DNA of 64,000 nt from Rhodococcus_F sp040656415 (lineage in GTDB: Bacteria > Actinomycetota > Actinomycetes > Mycobacteriales > Mycobacteriaceae), in assembly GCF_040656415.1 (NCBI RefSeq), contig NZ_JBFAMC010000005.1:186001-250000 (forward strand), given 5' to 3'. Position numbers and translations under genes: made by a program. This document shows, piece by piece, positions 38,389-47,085 of the stretch (position 1 is its first letter; each line of letters starts with the position of its first letter). The notes under the pieces were generated by a model that was not told where the DNA came from, searched no databases, and saw only the letters and a program-made list of their open reading frames with translations.

Positions 38389-38871
38389 TTCCGACGCGCG
38401 AGGACCCCATCAGTGGGTGGGGTCCTCACCCAAGCTCGAGCCGCCCAACAGCAACAGGAACCGAAGACCCACCGTTTTTCGCGGCGCTGGAACTGAACTC
38501 CTAGGACGCCCACAAGGCTCTTCCACCACGCTCGCGGTCATAATCCTTCCGGCCGCCAAGCACGGCCGGCGCTTTCGCGCCTGCCTAGATTGCCTAGCAC
38601 AGCGTCCTTCGTGGCCGACAACGATGTCACGTTCCGAACCCCCGTCGAGCAGCCCCAGTTCCGTGGCAGCGTCGGCTGTACCCGCCCGAGCGCGACCGAT
38701 GTCGCAGCCGTACCCAGCGGTTGCCGAGCGTATCCAGCCCGGTCAGACGCACTACGCGGCTATTATTCGAGAACGACACGTACGCTGGTTTTTCATGGGC
38801 ATTGGCACCCACCACCTCCGGCCGACTAGGCGACAGCGCCTACATCGGTCGATCGACGGAGTGGAGAACTG
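38389..38871. other. Intergenic stretch without a recognised gene
   Basis: It begins with the hairpin at 38400-38427 and ends with the ribosome-binding site GGAG of the small ORF at 38872. Between them I see no coding signal on either strand; open frames here are unsupported. Confidence 0.55.
38400..38427 (+). terminator. Terminator-like hairpin after the secreted-protein gene
   Basis: GAGGACCCCA and TGGGGTCCTC form a perfect 10-base stem with an 8-base loop, eleven bases past the stop codon. No T-tract. Confidence 0.65.
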
Positions 38872-38970
38872 ATGTGTGATGTGAGCGGACACCTGGACTT
38901 GATCCGGCGTGCAGGGTTCGAAGTGACCGTCGCCGCCGCTGGACTGGCAGGCAGAACCCATGGGCGATGA
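38872..38970 (+). CDS. Small ORF overlapping the start of the peroxidase gene (possible leader peptide)
   Basis: A 32-codon frame from ATG 38872 to TGA 38968-38970, translated MCDVSGHLDLIRR... , with a good ribosome-binding site GGAG five bases before it. Its last four codons overlap the start of the Tat-exported peroxidase gene (ATG 38960) in another frame. The peroxidase itself has only a weak ribosome-binding region (GGCAGG), so it may be translated by coupling. No known peptide family. The Cys at position 2 and His at 7 could sense metal or redox state; that is inference. Confidence 0.45.
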   Translation: MCDVSGHLDLIRRAGFEVTVAAAGLAGRTHGR

Positions 38971-40057
38971 CAACAAACGGAGCCTGCCCCGAGCACCCAG
39001 CCGCCGCAGCGTCCTCATCGGCCTTGCTGCGCTGGGCGGAATCGCAGCAGCGGATGTCGGCGGTTTCCTGTACTTGGGGGGCTGGCTGACGCCCGGCAAG
39101 TTGACTCCGTTTCGATTCGTCGATCGATTCGAGCAGGTATTCGGCAAGCACGATGGATTCCGGCGCAATCACGCCAAGGGACTGAGCGCGACTGGACACT
39201 TCACCAGCAATGGCGCCGGGGCCGAGATATCCAGGGCCGTGGTCTTCCAGCCGGGCATCATCCCGGTGACAGGCCGGTTCTCGCTGTCCGGAGGCGTTCC
39301 CTACGCGGCCGACGCGTACAGCACGATACGCGGGCTGGGCCTGATGTTCACGTTGCCGAACGGCGAACAGTGGCGCACGGCAATGGTCAGCATCCCGGTC
39401 TTCCTCGACAGCACCCCGGAAGGCTTTTCCGAGCGACTGCTCGCATCCCAGCCGGATCCCGCCACCGGAAATCCAGACCCCGACAAGATGGCGGCGTTCC
39501 TGGAAAGACATCCCGAGACTGCCGCAGCGATGGAGATCATCGCAGAACAACCGCCCAGCTCCGGATTCGACAACAGCACCTTCCACGGGCTCAACGCGTT
39601 TCGCTTCACCGACAGTGCCGGGGCCATCCGCCCGGTGCGCTGGATGATGGTCCCCGAGCAACCGTACGAGTCCGCAGACCCTGTACAGCCGCCCGACAGA
39701 GACTTCCTCTTCGACGACCTGATCCGCACAGTCGTCAACAGACCTCTGCACTGGCGTCTGATGCTCACGATCGGCCAACCCGGCGACCCGACCAACGATG
39801 CGACGAAACCATGGCCGGCGCATCGGCACACCATCGACGCCGGCACCCTGACCATCGACTCGGTACAAACCGAAGAACACGGCAACGCGCGGGATATCAA
39901 CTTCGACCCGCTCGTTCTTCCGGATGGTATCGCACGGTCGGACGATCCACTGCTCAGCGCGCGGTCGGCGGTATACGCCAAGTCCTTCTTGCGCAGGTCC
40001 AGGGAGCCGAAACAGCCCAGCGAAGTCAACGTCGAGAGGGTGCTCGATGAGCGATAA
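38960..40057 (+). CDS. Tat-exported catalase-family peroxidase
   Basis: A 365-aa haem protein of the short catalase-related peroxidase group (SrpA-like). N-terminal Tat signal: SRRSVLIGLAALGG at residues 14-27. Distal-side HAKG with His71 and Asn/Phe blocks near 116-130; RSAVY near the C-terminus offers the RxxxY proximal haem ligand (Arg335, Tyr339). It is about 130 residues shorter than true catalases, so peroxidase activity that needs an electron donor is expected, not catalase activity. It overlaps the cytochrome b561 gene by 11 bases, so the two are coupled. Catalase-fold assignment is firm; the donor is inferred. Confidence 0.88.
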   Translation: MGDDNKRSLPRAPSRRSVLIGLAALGGIAAADVGGFLYLGGWLTPGKLTPFRFVDRFEQVFGKHDGFRRNHAKGLSATGHFTSNGAGAEISRAVVFQPGIIPVTGRFSLSGGVPYAADAYSTIRGLGLMFTLPNGEQWRTAMVSIPVFLDSTPEGFSERLLASQPDPATGNPDPDKMAAFLERHPETAAAMEIIAEQPPSSGFDNSTFHGLNAFRFTDSAGAIRPVRWMMVPEQPYESADPVQPPDRDFLFDDLIRTVVNRPLHWRLMLTIGQPGDPTNDATKPWPAHRHTIDAGTLTIDSVQTEEHGNARDINFDPLVLPDGIARSDDPLLSARSAVYAKSFLRRSREPKQPSEVNVERVLDER

Positions 40058-40649
40058 GCCGATCGGCCGTACCCCGCAGTTCGCACTCCCTTCCCGACTG
40101 CTGCACTGGGCCATGGCGGTCATGGTCATCACCCAGCTGTTCATCGGCGTCACGATGGTGGCCTCGCTCGCCAACTACAACCTGCTGCTTGCCATCCACC
40201 GGCCACTGGGAATCGCGATCCTCATCTTCGTCGTTGTCCGAATCGGGAATCGGCTGTTGCACAAGCCGCCTCCGTTCCTGTCCACGATGCGACCCTGGGA
40301 ACGTCGCGTGGCGACACGTTCGGAACAACTGCTCTACGTTCTGCTGGTGGTGCAACCTTTGGCTGGGTGGGCCATGCTCTCGAGCGCGGGGATCCCGATC
40401 GTGCTCTTCGGCCGACTACACCTTCCGGCGATCGCACCGCACAACACGAGCTTGTATCCGGTGTTCTGGTATACCCATCTGATCGTCGCGTACCTGCTGT
40501 TCGCGACCTTCACCGCCCATATGTGCGCAGTCTTGTTCCACACCCTGGTGATCCGCGACCGTATTCTCGACCGCATGGCCATATGGCCCATCCCCGGGTC
40601 GAAGCCACCACCGAAGCAGACCCGTGAGCGACAGGTCGAGACCAGCTGA
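40047..40649 (+). CDS. Cytochrome b561 family membrane protein
   Basis: A 200-aa four-helix di-haem cytochrome b561. Histidines at the expected places: LLHWAMAVM (His20), AIHRPLG (His51), and two in the third/fourth helix region (FWYTHLIVAYLLFATFTAHMCAVLFH). Starts at ATG 40047 within the last codons of the peroxidase gene. Pairs of a catalase-fold peroxidase and a cytochrome b561 occur in proteobacteria, where the cytochrome is thought to pass electrons from quinol to the exported partner; I infer the same here. The C-terminal tail is basic and cytoplasmic. Confidence 0.88.
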   Translation: MSDKPIGRTPQFALPSRLLHWAMAVMVITQLFIGVTMVASLANYNLLLAIHRPLGIAILIFVVVRIGNRLLHKPPPFLSTMRPWERRVATRSEQLLYVLLVVQPLAGWAMLSSAGIPIVLFGRLHLPAIAPHNTSLYPVFWYTHLIVAYLLFATFTAHMCAVLFHTLVIRDRILDRMAIWPIPGSKPPPKQTRERQVETS

Positions 40650-40698
40650 TACTCGGCACATCCCGCGGAAAGTCGCGACCGCCCCAGCGCCGACATCG

Positions 40699-40704
40699 TA
40701 GGGT
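40699..40704 (+). promoter_or_regulatory. -10 box for a leaderless hydrolase transcript
   Basis: TAGGGT ends six bases before ATG 40711. Confidence 0.5.
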
Positions 40705-40710
40705 GTGCGA

Positions 40711-41562
40711 ATGTTGTCAACATCAGAACATGCGCACGTCACGGTCGGTGGCATGACGTTCGACGTAATCATCAGTGGTCCCACCGACGGCGACGCGGTC
40801 ATCCTTCTTCACGGGTTTCCGGAAAGCGCCGCAACGTGGGAACCGGTCACCGAGCGGCTCACTGCAGCCGGTTTCAGGACGTACGCACCCAGCCAGCGCG
40901 GGTACTCGCCCGGTGCCCGACCCGAGGGCGTCGACTCCTACAAGATGGACCATCTCGTCGCGGACGTCATCGGCCTTATCGACGCACTCGATCTCGATAC
41001 CGTCCATCTCGTCGGCCACGACTGGGGGGCCAGCGTCGCCTGGGTCGTCGCCGCCCGATACCCGGACCGCATCAAATCCCTCACCGCCGCCTCGGTACCG
41101 CATCTGGCCGCATTCGGCCGGGCGTTGCGCGAAGACAAGGACCAGCAGCAACGATCGAGCTACATGGCCCTATTGAGAATCGAAGGCAAGGCCGAGCAGG
41201 TCCTCCTCGAGGAAAACGCACGCCGCCTGCGCGCCATGTTCGGTGACGCCGTTTCACAGAGGCTGATCGACGAGCATGTCGCGGTGCTTACCGAACCTGG
41301 AGCCCTGACCGGCGCGCTGAACTGGTATCGCGCGATGTCGAGCGACCTCGACCAGACCCCGCCCGTCACCGTACCCACCACCTACTTGTGGAGTACCGAA
41401 GACATCGCCATGGGGCGCGCGGGGGCCGAAATGTGCGGCGAGTACGTCGACGCGCCGTACGAGTTCATCGTGTTGGAGAACACGACGCACTGGATTCCAG
41501 AGCAGCGACCAGAGGAACTCGCGAATGCGATCCTCGGGCGCATCGGCGCGACATCCGACTGA
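40711..41562 (+). CDS. Alpha/beta hydrolase, epoxide-hydrolase type
   Basis: A 283-aa alpha/beta-hydrolase. LLHGFPESAATW supplies the oxyanion HGxP motif; the nucleophile is aspartate (Asp104 in GHDWGA), the acid in WSTEDIAMG and the base in NTTHWIPEQRP. An aspartate nucleophile fits epoxide hydrolases or haloalkane dehalogenases rather than esterases. The HGFPE motif favours epoxide hydrolase. ATG at 40711 with TAGGGT six bases upstream implies a leaderless start; GTG two codons earlier is possible. Unrelated to neighbouring genes in known pathways. Confidence 0.85.
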   Translation: MLSTSEHAHVTVGGMTFDVIISGPTDGDAVILLHGFPESAATWEPVTERLTAAGFRTYAPSQRGYSPGARPEGVDSYKMDHLVADVIGLIDALDLDTVHLVGHDWGASVAWVVAARYPDRIKSLTAASVPHLAAFGRALREDKDQQQRSSYMALLRIEGKAEQVLLEENARRLRAMFGDAVSQRLIDEHVAVLTEPGALTGALNWYRAMSSDLDQTPPVTVPTTYLWSTEDIAMGRAGAEMCGEYVDAPYEFIVLENTTHWIPEQRPEELANAILGRIGATSD

Positions 41563-41666
41563 AGCCCACCATTCCCCTGCCAGGAGACTTCCCCGCCGTT
41601 CCACTGTGCGGGGAGTTTCTTCTGGTTTGATAACAGTACGCGGCTCGCGGACCCGGGGAGGGAATC

Positions 41667-42245
41667 ATGAGTGGTATCGGAATCCTGCTGGTCGGAGCAG
41701 TTCTGTGCTTCGCAGGTATCGGTTCATTGCACATCGCGGTTCTCGCCTCCGGTTTCGGACTCGGCTGGCTCATGGCCGACCTGCTGTCGCTGTCGATCGG
41801 GACGACGATTCTCGTGAGTCTTGGCGGTGCGGTCGTGGCATGGGCGGCGACCACGCTGATCTTCAAGTTCGCCGCATTCTTCCTCGGGATCATCACCGGT
41901 GCCGTGATCGGCGCGAAGCTTAGTCGCATCCTTCAACCGGACGATCCCAATTGGATACTGAGCGGAATTGTGATCGCCTCGCTCGCGGTTGCCTGCGGTT
42001 TCATCGCCGACAGGTACCGCGCACGAGCGTTGTTGTGGCTGACTGCGCTCGGCGGAGCGAGCATGGTGGCTTCCGGACTCGGCCTGACCATCAGCGCGCT
42101 GAACTTCCTCGACAATCCGAGCGAGGGCGCCCAGCAGGTGTTCGCCACGCTGATCTGGATCGCGGTGGCGGCCGCGGGCTGGCTTGCGCAACGGCGGCTC
42201 TTCCCGGACAAGCTTCGCATCGACGACAACCGCGCGAAGCGCTAG
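41667..42245 (+). CDS. Multipass membrane protein, unknown (DUF4203-like)
   Basis: A 192-aa protein made almost wholly of five or six hydrophobic helices (residues about 4-36, 42-60, 65-82, 97-112, 121-146, 158-174) and a basic cytoplasmic tail (RRLFPDKLRIDDNRAKR). The Gly-rich helix pattern (GIGSLHIAVLASGFGLGWLMADLL) resembles the DUF4203/TMEM198 group. ATG follows GGGGAGGGAATC. Its stop and the stop of the MFS gene on the other strand share the bases CTAG, so the two genes meet tail to tail. Confidence 0.75.
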   Translation: MSGIGILLVGAVLCFAGIGSLHIAVLASGFGLGWLMADLLSLSIGTTILVSLGGAVVAWAATTLIFKFAAFFLGIITGAVIGAKLSRILQPDDPNWILSGIVIASLAVACGFIADRYRARALLWLTALGGASMVASGLGLTISALNFLDNPSEGAQQVFATLIWIAVAAAGWLAQRRLFPDKLRIDDNRAKR

Positions 42246-43567
42246 TCGCGGTCCGGTGCTCGCACGGCCGACAATGCCGCGAGGCCGAGCGCGAGCACGA
42301 TCAGCAAGCCGAAGATCCCGCCGCGGTCCGCTGCGAACCAGAATGCGAAGAGCCCGAACAGGCTCGGCGACAGGAACGAGATCGCGCGCCCGGTCGTCGC
42401 ATAGAGGCCGAACATCTGCCCCTCCCGACCGGAAGGCGTGATCCTGGCCAGGAACGTGCGTGAGGAGGACTGGGCTGGACCGACGAACACGCTCAGAAGC
42501 AGTCCGAACAGCCAGAACATCTCCGGACCCGACACCAGCATCAGGACGATTCCGACGACGATCATCGAGGCCAACGAGACCACGATCACCGTCTTGGGCC
42601 CAACCTTGTCGTCGAACCGTCCCGCCGTCAGTGCACCGAGTGCGGCGACCACGTTGGCCGCGACACCGAACAGCAGCACGTCGGCGGCGCTGATGCCGTA
42701 CACGTTGACGGCCAGGACGGCACCGAACGTGAAGACACCTGCCAACCCGTCCCGGAACAGCGCACTCGCCCCAAGGAAGTAGACGGTGCGCCGGTCGGCG
42801 TTCCAGAGGTCGCGCAGATCCCGGAAGAGCACCCGATACGACTCGACGAAGCCCCCTTTGTCGGCGCCGGGATCGGTCTTCGGGCGGGGCAACTCGGGCA
42901 CCTTCAGCAGCACCGGAATCGCGAACAAGCCCAGCCAGACGGCGGCCAGCACCGCCACCAAGCGGATGTTCATCCCGTCCTCGACGGGCACTCCGAGTAG
43001 ACCCCGACGGTCGCCGTCGCCTGCGATGAAGCCGAAATAGCACAGCAGCAGGAGCGTGATCCCACCGAAGTACCCCATCGACCAGCCGAACCCCGACACC
43101 CGGCCGATATTCGCCGGCGTCGACACCTGACGGAGCATCGCGTTGTAGGGAACGTTGGCCAGTTCGAAGATCACCGAACCCGCAGCGAGCAGCACCAAGC
43201 CGAGCCACAGGTACTGATAGGAGTCGCGGACGAAGAACATCGCCGCCATGCAGATGACTGTCGCGCACGTGAGGGCACCGAGCGCCCATTTGCGCCGTCC
43301 GGCAGCGTCGAATCGCTGCCCCGACACAGGCGCGAGCACCGCGATCAAGAATCCGGCGATCCCGAGCGACCACCCGAGCCAGGCGCTTGCCGACACCGAG
43401 CCTGGGAGGTCGTCGCCTACCGCGTCGGTGAGGTAAACGGAGAAGACGAAGGTCAGAATCACCGCGTTGAACGCGGCCGAGCCGAAGTCCCACAAGCCCC
43501 AGGCGGCAATCTGTGGGCGCGTCGCGGCCTCGCCGATCCCTGCCGGCGGACGAACGTCGGTGCTCAT
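42242..43567 (-). CDS. MFS transporter, UMF1/Atg22-like
   Basis: A 441-aa major-facilitator transporter with about 12 helices. N-terminal AAWGLWDFGSAAFNAVILTFVFSVYLTDAVG is typical of the UMF1 family (Vacuole effluxer Atg22-like), as is the loop after helix 6. Start ATG at 43567 lies 124 bases from the divergent PadR gene; the longer frame to 43693 has no ribosome site. The transport substrate is unknown; amino acid efflux is the family norm. Likely controlled by the neighbouring PadR through the operator at 43648-43680. Confidence 0.85.
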   Translation of the reverse strand: MSTDVRPPAGIGEAATRPQIAAWGLWDFGSAAFNAVILTFVFSVYLTDAVGDDLPGSVSASAWLGWSLGIAGFLIAVLAPVSGQRFDAAGRRKWALGALTCATVICMAAMFFVRDSYQYLWLGLVLLAAGSVIFELANVPYNAMLRQVSTPANIGRVSGFGWSMGYFGGITLLLLCYFGFIAGDGDRRGLLGVPVEDGMNIRLVAVLAAVWLGLFAIPVLLKVPELPRPKTDPGADKGGFVESYRVLFRDLRDLWNADRRTVYFLGASALFRDGLAGVFTFGAVLAVNVYGISAADVLLFGVAANVVAALGALTAGRFDDKVGPKTVIVVSLASMIVVGIVLMLVSGPEMFWLFGLLLSVFVGPAQSSSRTFLARITPSGREGQMFGLYATTGRAISFLSPSLFGLFAFWFAADRGGIFGLLIVLALGLAALSAVRAPDRD

Positions 43568-43647
43568 GCCCGCGAGCCTAGGCGGCGGACAGGATGTTCG
43601 GGCGGATCCGGCGCTCTGACCACCCGGCGAGTCCCGAACCGCGTATG

Positions 43648-43680
43648 TGCAATTAGTTGCATACTCACCTCGTTGCATAC
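43648..43680. promoter_or_regulatory. PadR-type operator in the MFS/padR gap
   Basis: Inverted repeat TGCAA-TTAG-TTGCA (43648-43661) and two direct copies of GTTGCATAC (43656-43664 and 43672-43680) spaced 16 bases apart. Fits a PadR autoregulatory and MFS-repressing site; not experimentally known. Confidence 0.55.
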
Positions 43681-43691
43681 ATACTCTGCTC

Positions 43692-44225
43692 ATGGCACTC
43701 GAACATGCGCTGCTCGTCTCCCTGACCGAGCATTCCGGGTCGGGCTATGAATTGGCGCGTCGGTTCGACAGGTCCATCGGCTTCTTCCAAAGCGCTACCC
43801 ACCAGCAGATCTATCGCGTGCTCAAGCGCATGGACGAGTCCGGATGGGTCGAAGCCGAGGTGGTGAAGCAGGACGGCAGACCGGACAAGAAGGTGTACCG
43901 CGTCAGTGCCGCTGGGAGTTCGGAACTCCAGCGCTGGATCGCCGAGCCGACCAAGCCAAACCACCTACGCAACGATCTGGCGGTGAAGATCCGCGCCGCA
44001 CGGCGCGGTGACCTCCCCGCACTCAAAGCCGAGGTCGCCCGCCATCGCGACGGCCACGCTGCCCGGCTCGAGGTCTACCGCATGATCGAAGAACGGGACT
44101 TTCCCAACCCGGATCAGCTTTCCGGGCCAGCCCTTCACCAGTACCTCGTCCTGCGCGGTGGAATCCGTGTGGAAGAGGGTTTTACCGACTGGTGTCAAGA
44201 AGTACTCGACACGCTCTCACAGTAA
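43692..44225 (+). CDS. PadR family transcriptional regulator
   Basis: A 177-aa regulator: N-terminal winged helix (MALEHALLVSLTEHSGSGYELARRFDRSIGFF; HQQIYRVLKRMDESGWVEAE) and a C-terminal helical dimer domain (Vir_Act_alpha_C type). Start ATG at 43692 has TACTCT four bases upstream, so it may be leaderless; an ATG-like extension to 43647 is not supported. Divergent from the MFS gene and 12 bases before fadH, so it may be co-transcribed with fadH and control it too. Ligand unknown. Confidence 0.88.
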   Translation: MALEHALLVSLTEHSGSGYELARRFDRSIGFFQSATHQQIYRVLKRMDESGWVEAEVVKQDGRPDKKVYRVSAAGSSELQRWIAEPTKPNHLRNDLAVKIRAARRGDLPALKAEVARHRDGHAARLEVYRMIEERDFPNPDQLSGPALHQYLVLRGGIRVEEGFTDWCQEVLDTLSQ

Positions 44226-44237
44226 GGACACAGCTTG

Positions 44238-46262
44238 ATGACACAGTTCCCGCAGCTCCTCGCCCCGCTGGATCTCGGCTTCACGACGCTGAAGAATCGG
44301 GTCGTCATGGGCTCGATGCACACGGGCCTCGAAGACCGCGCCAAGGACATCCCGCGGGTGGCCGAGTACTTCGCCGAACGCGCGCGTGGAGGTGTCGGGC
44401 TGATCATCACCGGTGGATACGCCCCCAACCGAACGGGCTGGCTCACCCCCTTCGGTGCCAAGTTGAGCAACAGATTCGAGGCCCGACGTCACCTCGCGAT
44501 CACCAAGGCCGTACACGACGAGGGCGGCAAGATCGCCCTGCAAATCCTGCACGCAGGCCGCTACAGCTATCAGCCGTTCAGCGTCTCCGCGTCGTCGATC
44601 AAAGCCCCGATCAACCCGATCCGCCCACGCAAGCTCACCGACCGGGGAGTTCGGTGGCAAATTCGCAACTACGTGCGTTGCGCACGCTTGGCGCAAAAGG
44701 CGAACTACGACGGTGTCGAGATCATGGGCGGCGAAGGCTACTTCATCAACCAGTTCCTCTCCGAGCGCACCAACAAGCGCACCGACAGGTGGGGTGGCAC
44801 GTCCGAGAACCGTCGCCGAATCGCGGTCGAGATCGTCCGCCGCACCCGCGAGGCGGTGGGCCCGAACTTCATCATCATCTTCCGCCTGTCGATGGCCGAC
44901 CTGGTCGAGGGCGGCCAGACCTGGGACGAGATCGTCACGCTGGCAAAGGAAATCGAGGCTGCCGGCGCCACCATCATCAATACCGATATCGGTTGGCATG
45001 AAGCGCGGGTTCCGACGATCGTGACATCGGTACCGCGGGCCGCGTTTGTCGACATCACCGGCAAACTCGAGAAGCATGTGAACATACCTGTGGCAGCAGC
45101 GAACCGGATCAACATGCCAGAGGTCGCGGAAGAAATTCTCGTCCGCGGTGACGCCCAACTGATCGCGATGGCCCGGCCGATGCTCGCCGACCCCGACTGG
45201 GTTCGCAAGGCCGAGGCTGGGAAGTCGGATGAGATCAACACGTGCATCGCCTGCAACCAGGCCTGCCTCGACCACGTCTTCATGCGAAAGCAAGTGTCCT
45301 GCCTACTCAATCCCCGCGCGGGCCGCGAAACAGAACTCATCCTCTCGCCCACCAGAACCTCCAAGAATGTCGCCGTCGTCGGAGCAGGCCCTGCCGGATT
45401 GTCGGCTGCCCTCGGTCTGGCTCAGCGGGGCCACTCGGTGACGCTCTTCGAGGCGGACTCGCAGATCGGTGGACAGTTCGGAATCGCCCGCAAGATTCCC
45501 GGCAAGGAGGAGTTCGCAGAAACGATTCGCTATTACAACCGTCAACTCCCGCTGGCCGGCGTGGACGTCCGTCTCGACACTCGTGTCAGTGCAACCGAAC
45601 TCGTCGGCAAGTACGACGAGGTGATCGTAGCGACCGGTGTGACGCCGCGCGTCCCGACAATCGAGGGGATCGACCATCCGAAGGTCCTGACGTATCCCGA
45701 GGTCGTGCGGGACGGTAAGCCCGTCGGGAAGTCGGTGGCGGTTATCGGCGCCGGCGGTATCGGCGTCGACGTCAGCGAGTTCCTCACGCACGAGCACTCC
45801 CCCACCCTCGACCTGAAGGAGTGGAAGCAGGAGTGGGGCGTCACCGACCCCGAGTCCGCCGCGGGAGCGCTCACCACACCGGACCCCGCGCCGTCCGCGC
45901 GCGAGGTCTACCTGTTGCAGCGTAAGGAGGGCCGGATCGGAGCGGGTCTCGCGAAGACCACTGGCTGGGTTCACCGCGCCGCGCTGAAGAACAAGGGCGT
46001 GCAGCAACTGTCCGGCGTGAACTACGAGCGCATCGACGACGACGGTCTGCACATCACGTTCGGTGAGAAGCGCGAGAAGGCCCGCACCCTCCCTGTTGAC
46101 AACGTCGTGATCTGCGCAGGTCAGGAATCTGTTCGCGACCTTGTCGACGAGTTGACCGAGGCAGGCGTCACCACTCACGTCATCGGTGGTGCCGACGTAG
46201 CCGCCGAGCTCGATGCCAAGCGTGCGATCGAACAGGGCACCCGTCTCGCGGCACGGATCTGA
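44238..46262 (+). CDS. fadH: 2,4-dienoyl-CoA reductase (NADPH), FadH type
   Basis: Iron-sulfur flavoprotein (674 aa) of the old-yellow-enzyme class that reduces 2,4-dienoyl-CoA in breakdown of unsaturated fatty acids. Residues about 1-330 are the FMN TIM barrel; a 4Fe-4S site has Cys336, Cys339, Cys343 and Cys355; FAD-binding VVGAGPAGLSAALGLAQRG follows, with an NADPH domain (VAVIGAGGIGVDVSEFL). ATG at 44238 has AAGGA nine bases upstream. It directly follows the PadR gene. Related OYE-type enzymes exist that use other enoates, so substrate is probable, not certain. Confidence 0.92.
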   Translation: MTQFPQLLAPLDLGFTTLKNRVVMGSMHTGLEDRAKDIPRVAEYFAERARGGVGLIITGGYAPNRTGWLTPFGAKLSNRFEARRHLAITKAVHDEGGKIALQILHAGRYSYQPFSVSASSIKAPINPIRPRKLTDRGVRWQIRNYVRCARLAQKANYDGVEIMGGEGYFINQFLSERTNKRTDRWGGTSENRRRIAVEIVRRTREAVGPNFIIIFRLSMADLVEGGQTWDEIVTLAKEIEAAGATIINTDIGWHEARVPTIVTSVPRAAFVDITGKLEKHVNIPVAAANRINMPEVAEEILVRGDAQLIAMARPMLADPDWVRKAEAGKSDEINTCIACNQACLDHVFMRKQVSCLLNPRAGRETELILSPTRTSKNVAVVGAGPAGLSAALGLAQRGHSVTLFEADSQIGGQFGIARKIPGKEEFAETIRYYNRQLPLAGVDVRLDTRVSATELVGKYDEVIVATGVTPRVPTIEGIDHPKVLTYPEVVRDGKPVGKSVAVIGAGGIGVDVSEFLTHEHSPTLDLKEWKQEWGVTDPESAAGALTTPDPAPSAREVYLLQRKEGRIGAGLAKTTGWVHRAALKNKGVQQLSGVNYERIDDDGLHITFGEKREKARTLPVDNVVICAGQESVRDLVDELTEAGVTTHVIGGADVAAELDAKRAIEQGTRLAARI

Positions 46263-46267
46263 CCTAT

Positions 46268-46273
46268 TAGGCT
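46268..46273 (+). promoter_or_regulatory. -10 box for a leaderless cmrA transcript
   Basis: TAGGCT is followed by eight bases (GACTGACC) and the GTG start at 46282. Confidence 0.5.
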
Positions 46274-46281
46274 GACTGACC

Positions 46282-47085
46282 GTGAGCTTGCCGAACCCCA
46301 CCCCCAATGCCCGCGCCGTCGTTACCGGCGCCTCGTCCGGAATAGGCGAGGCGCTGGCGGCCGATCTGGCCTCGCGCGGCCACTCCCTGATACTCGTCGC
46401 CCGCCGCGGTGAAGTCATGGAGTCGCTGGCCGAAACTCTCCGCGCCAAACACGGCGTGGAGGTCGAGGTGCAAGCGTGCGACCTGTCGGATCGTGACGCG
46501 CGCGCGAAACTGGTCGCCGACCTCGCCGGCCGTGAGATCAGCGTCCTGTGCAACAACGCTGGAATCGCCACGTTCGGCTCCATCGCCGAACTCGACCCCT
46601 CCTACGAGCGGGCCCAGGTGGAACTGAATGCGGTTGCCGTTCACGACCTGACCCTCGCGGTGCTCCCCGGCATGCTCGAACGCAAGTCCGGGGCGATCTT
46701 GATGGTCGGCTCCGCAGCCGGGAACATGCCAATCCCTCACAACGCGACGTACGCAGCCACCAAGGCATTCGTCAACACCTTCTCCGAGTCGCTTCGCGGT
46801 GAACTCAAGGGGACGGGTGTGAATGTGACCCTTCTCGCGCCCGGACCAGTCCGGACCGAAGAGCCCGATCCCGCCGATGCGTCGATCGTGGACAAGCTGG
46901 TGCCGGATTTCTTGTGGGTCTCGAGCCAGTACACCGCCTCGGTCTCGCTCGACGCCTTGGCTGACAACAAGATGCGCGTGGTACCCGGCGTCATCAGCAA
47001 AGCGATGTCCGCTGCCGGGCAATACAGCCCGCGTGCCGTCGTCGCACCCATTGTGGGGACTTTCTACAAGAAGCTGGGTAGCTAG
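46282..47085 (+). CDS. cmrA: Short-chain dehydrogenase, mycolate reductase CmrA type
   Basis: A 267-aa SDR: nucleotide site TGASSGIG at residues 15-22, NNAG near 91-94, catalytic Ser in VGSAAGN and YxxxK in YAATK. The sequence from DLTLAVLPGM to YAATKAFVNTFSESLRGEL, and the end RAVVAPIVGTFYKKLG, is that of Rv2509 as I remember it, which reduces the 3-oxo group of new mycolates, a last step in mycolic acid synthesis. Start is GTG with TAGGCT eight bases before it (leaderless). It ends convergent with the GntR gene. Confidence 0.85.
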   Translation: MSLPNPTPNARAVVTGASSGIGEALAADLASRGHSLILVARRGEVMESLAETLRAKHGVEVEVQACDLSDRDARAKLVADLAGREISVLCNNAGIATFGSIAELDPSYERAQVELNAVAVHDLTLAVLPGMLERKSGAILMVGSAAGNMPIPHNATYAATKAFVNTFSESLRGELKGTGVNVTLLAPGPVRTEEPDPADASIVDKLVPDFLWVSSQYTASVSLDALADNKMRVVPGVISKAMSAAGQYSPRAVVAPIVGTFYKKLGS

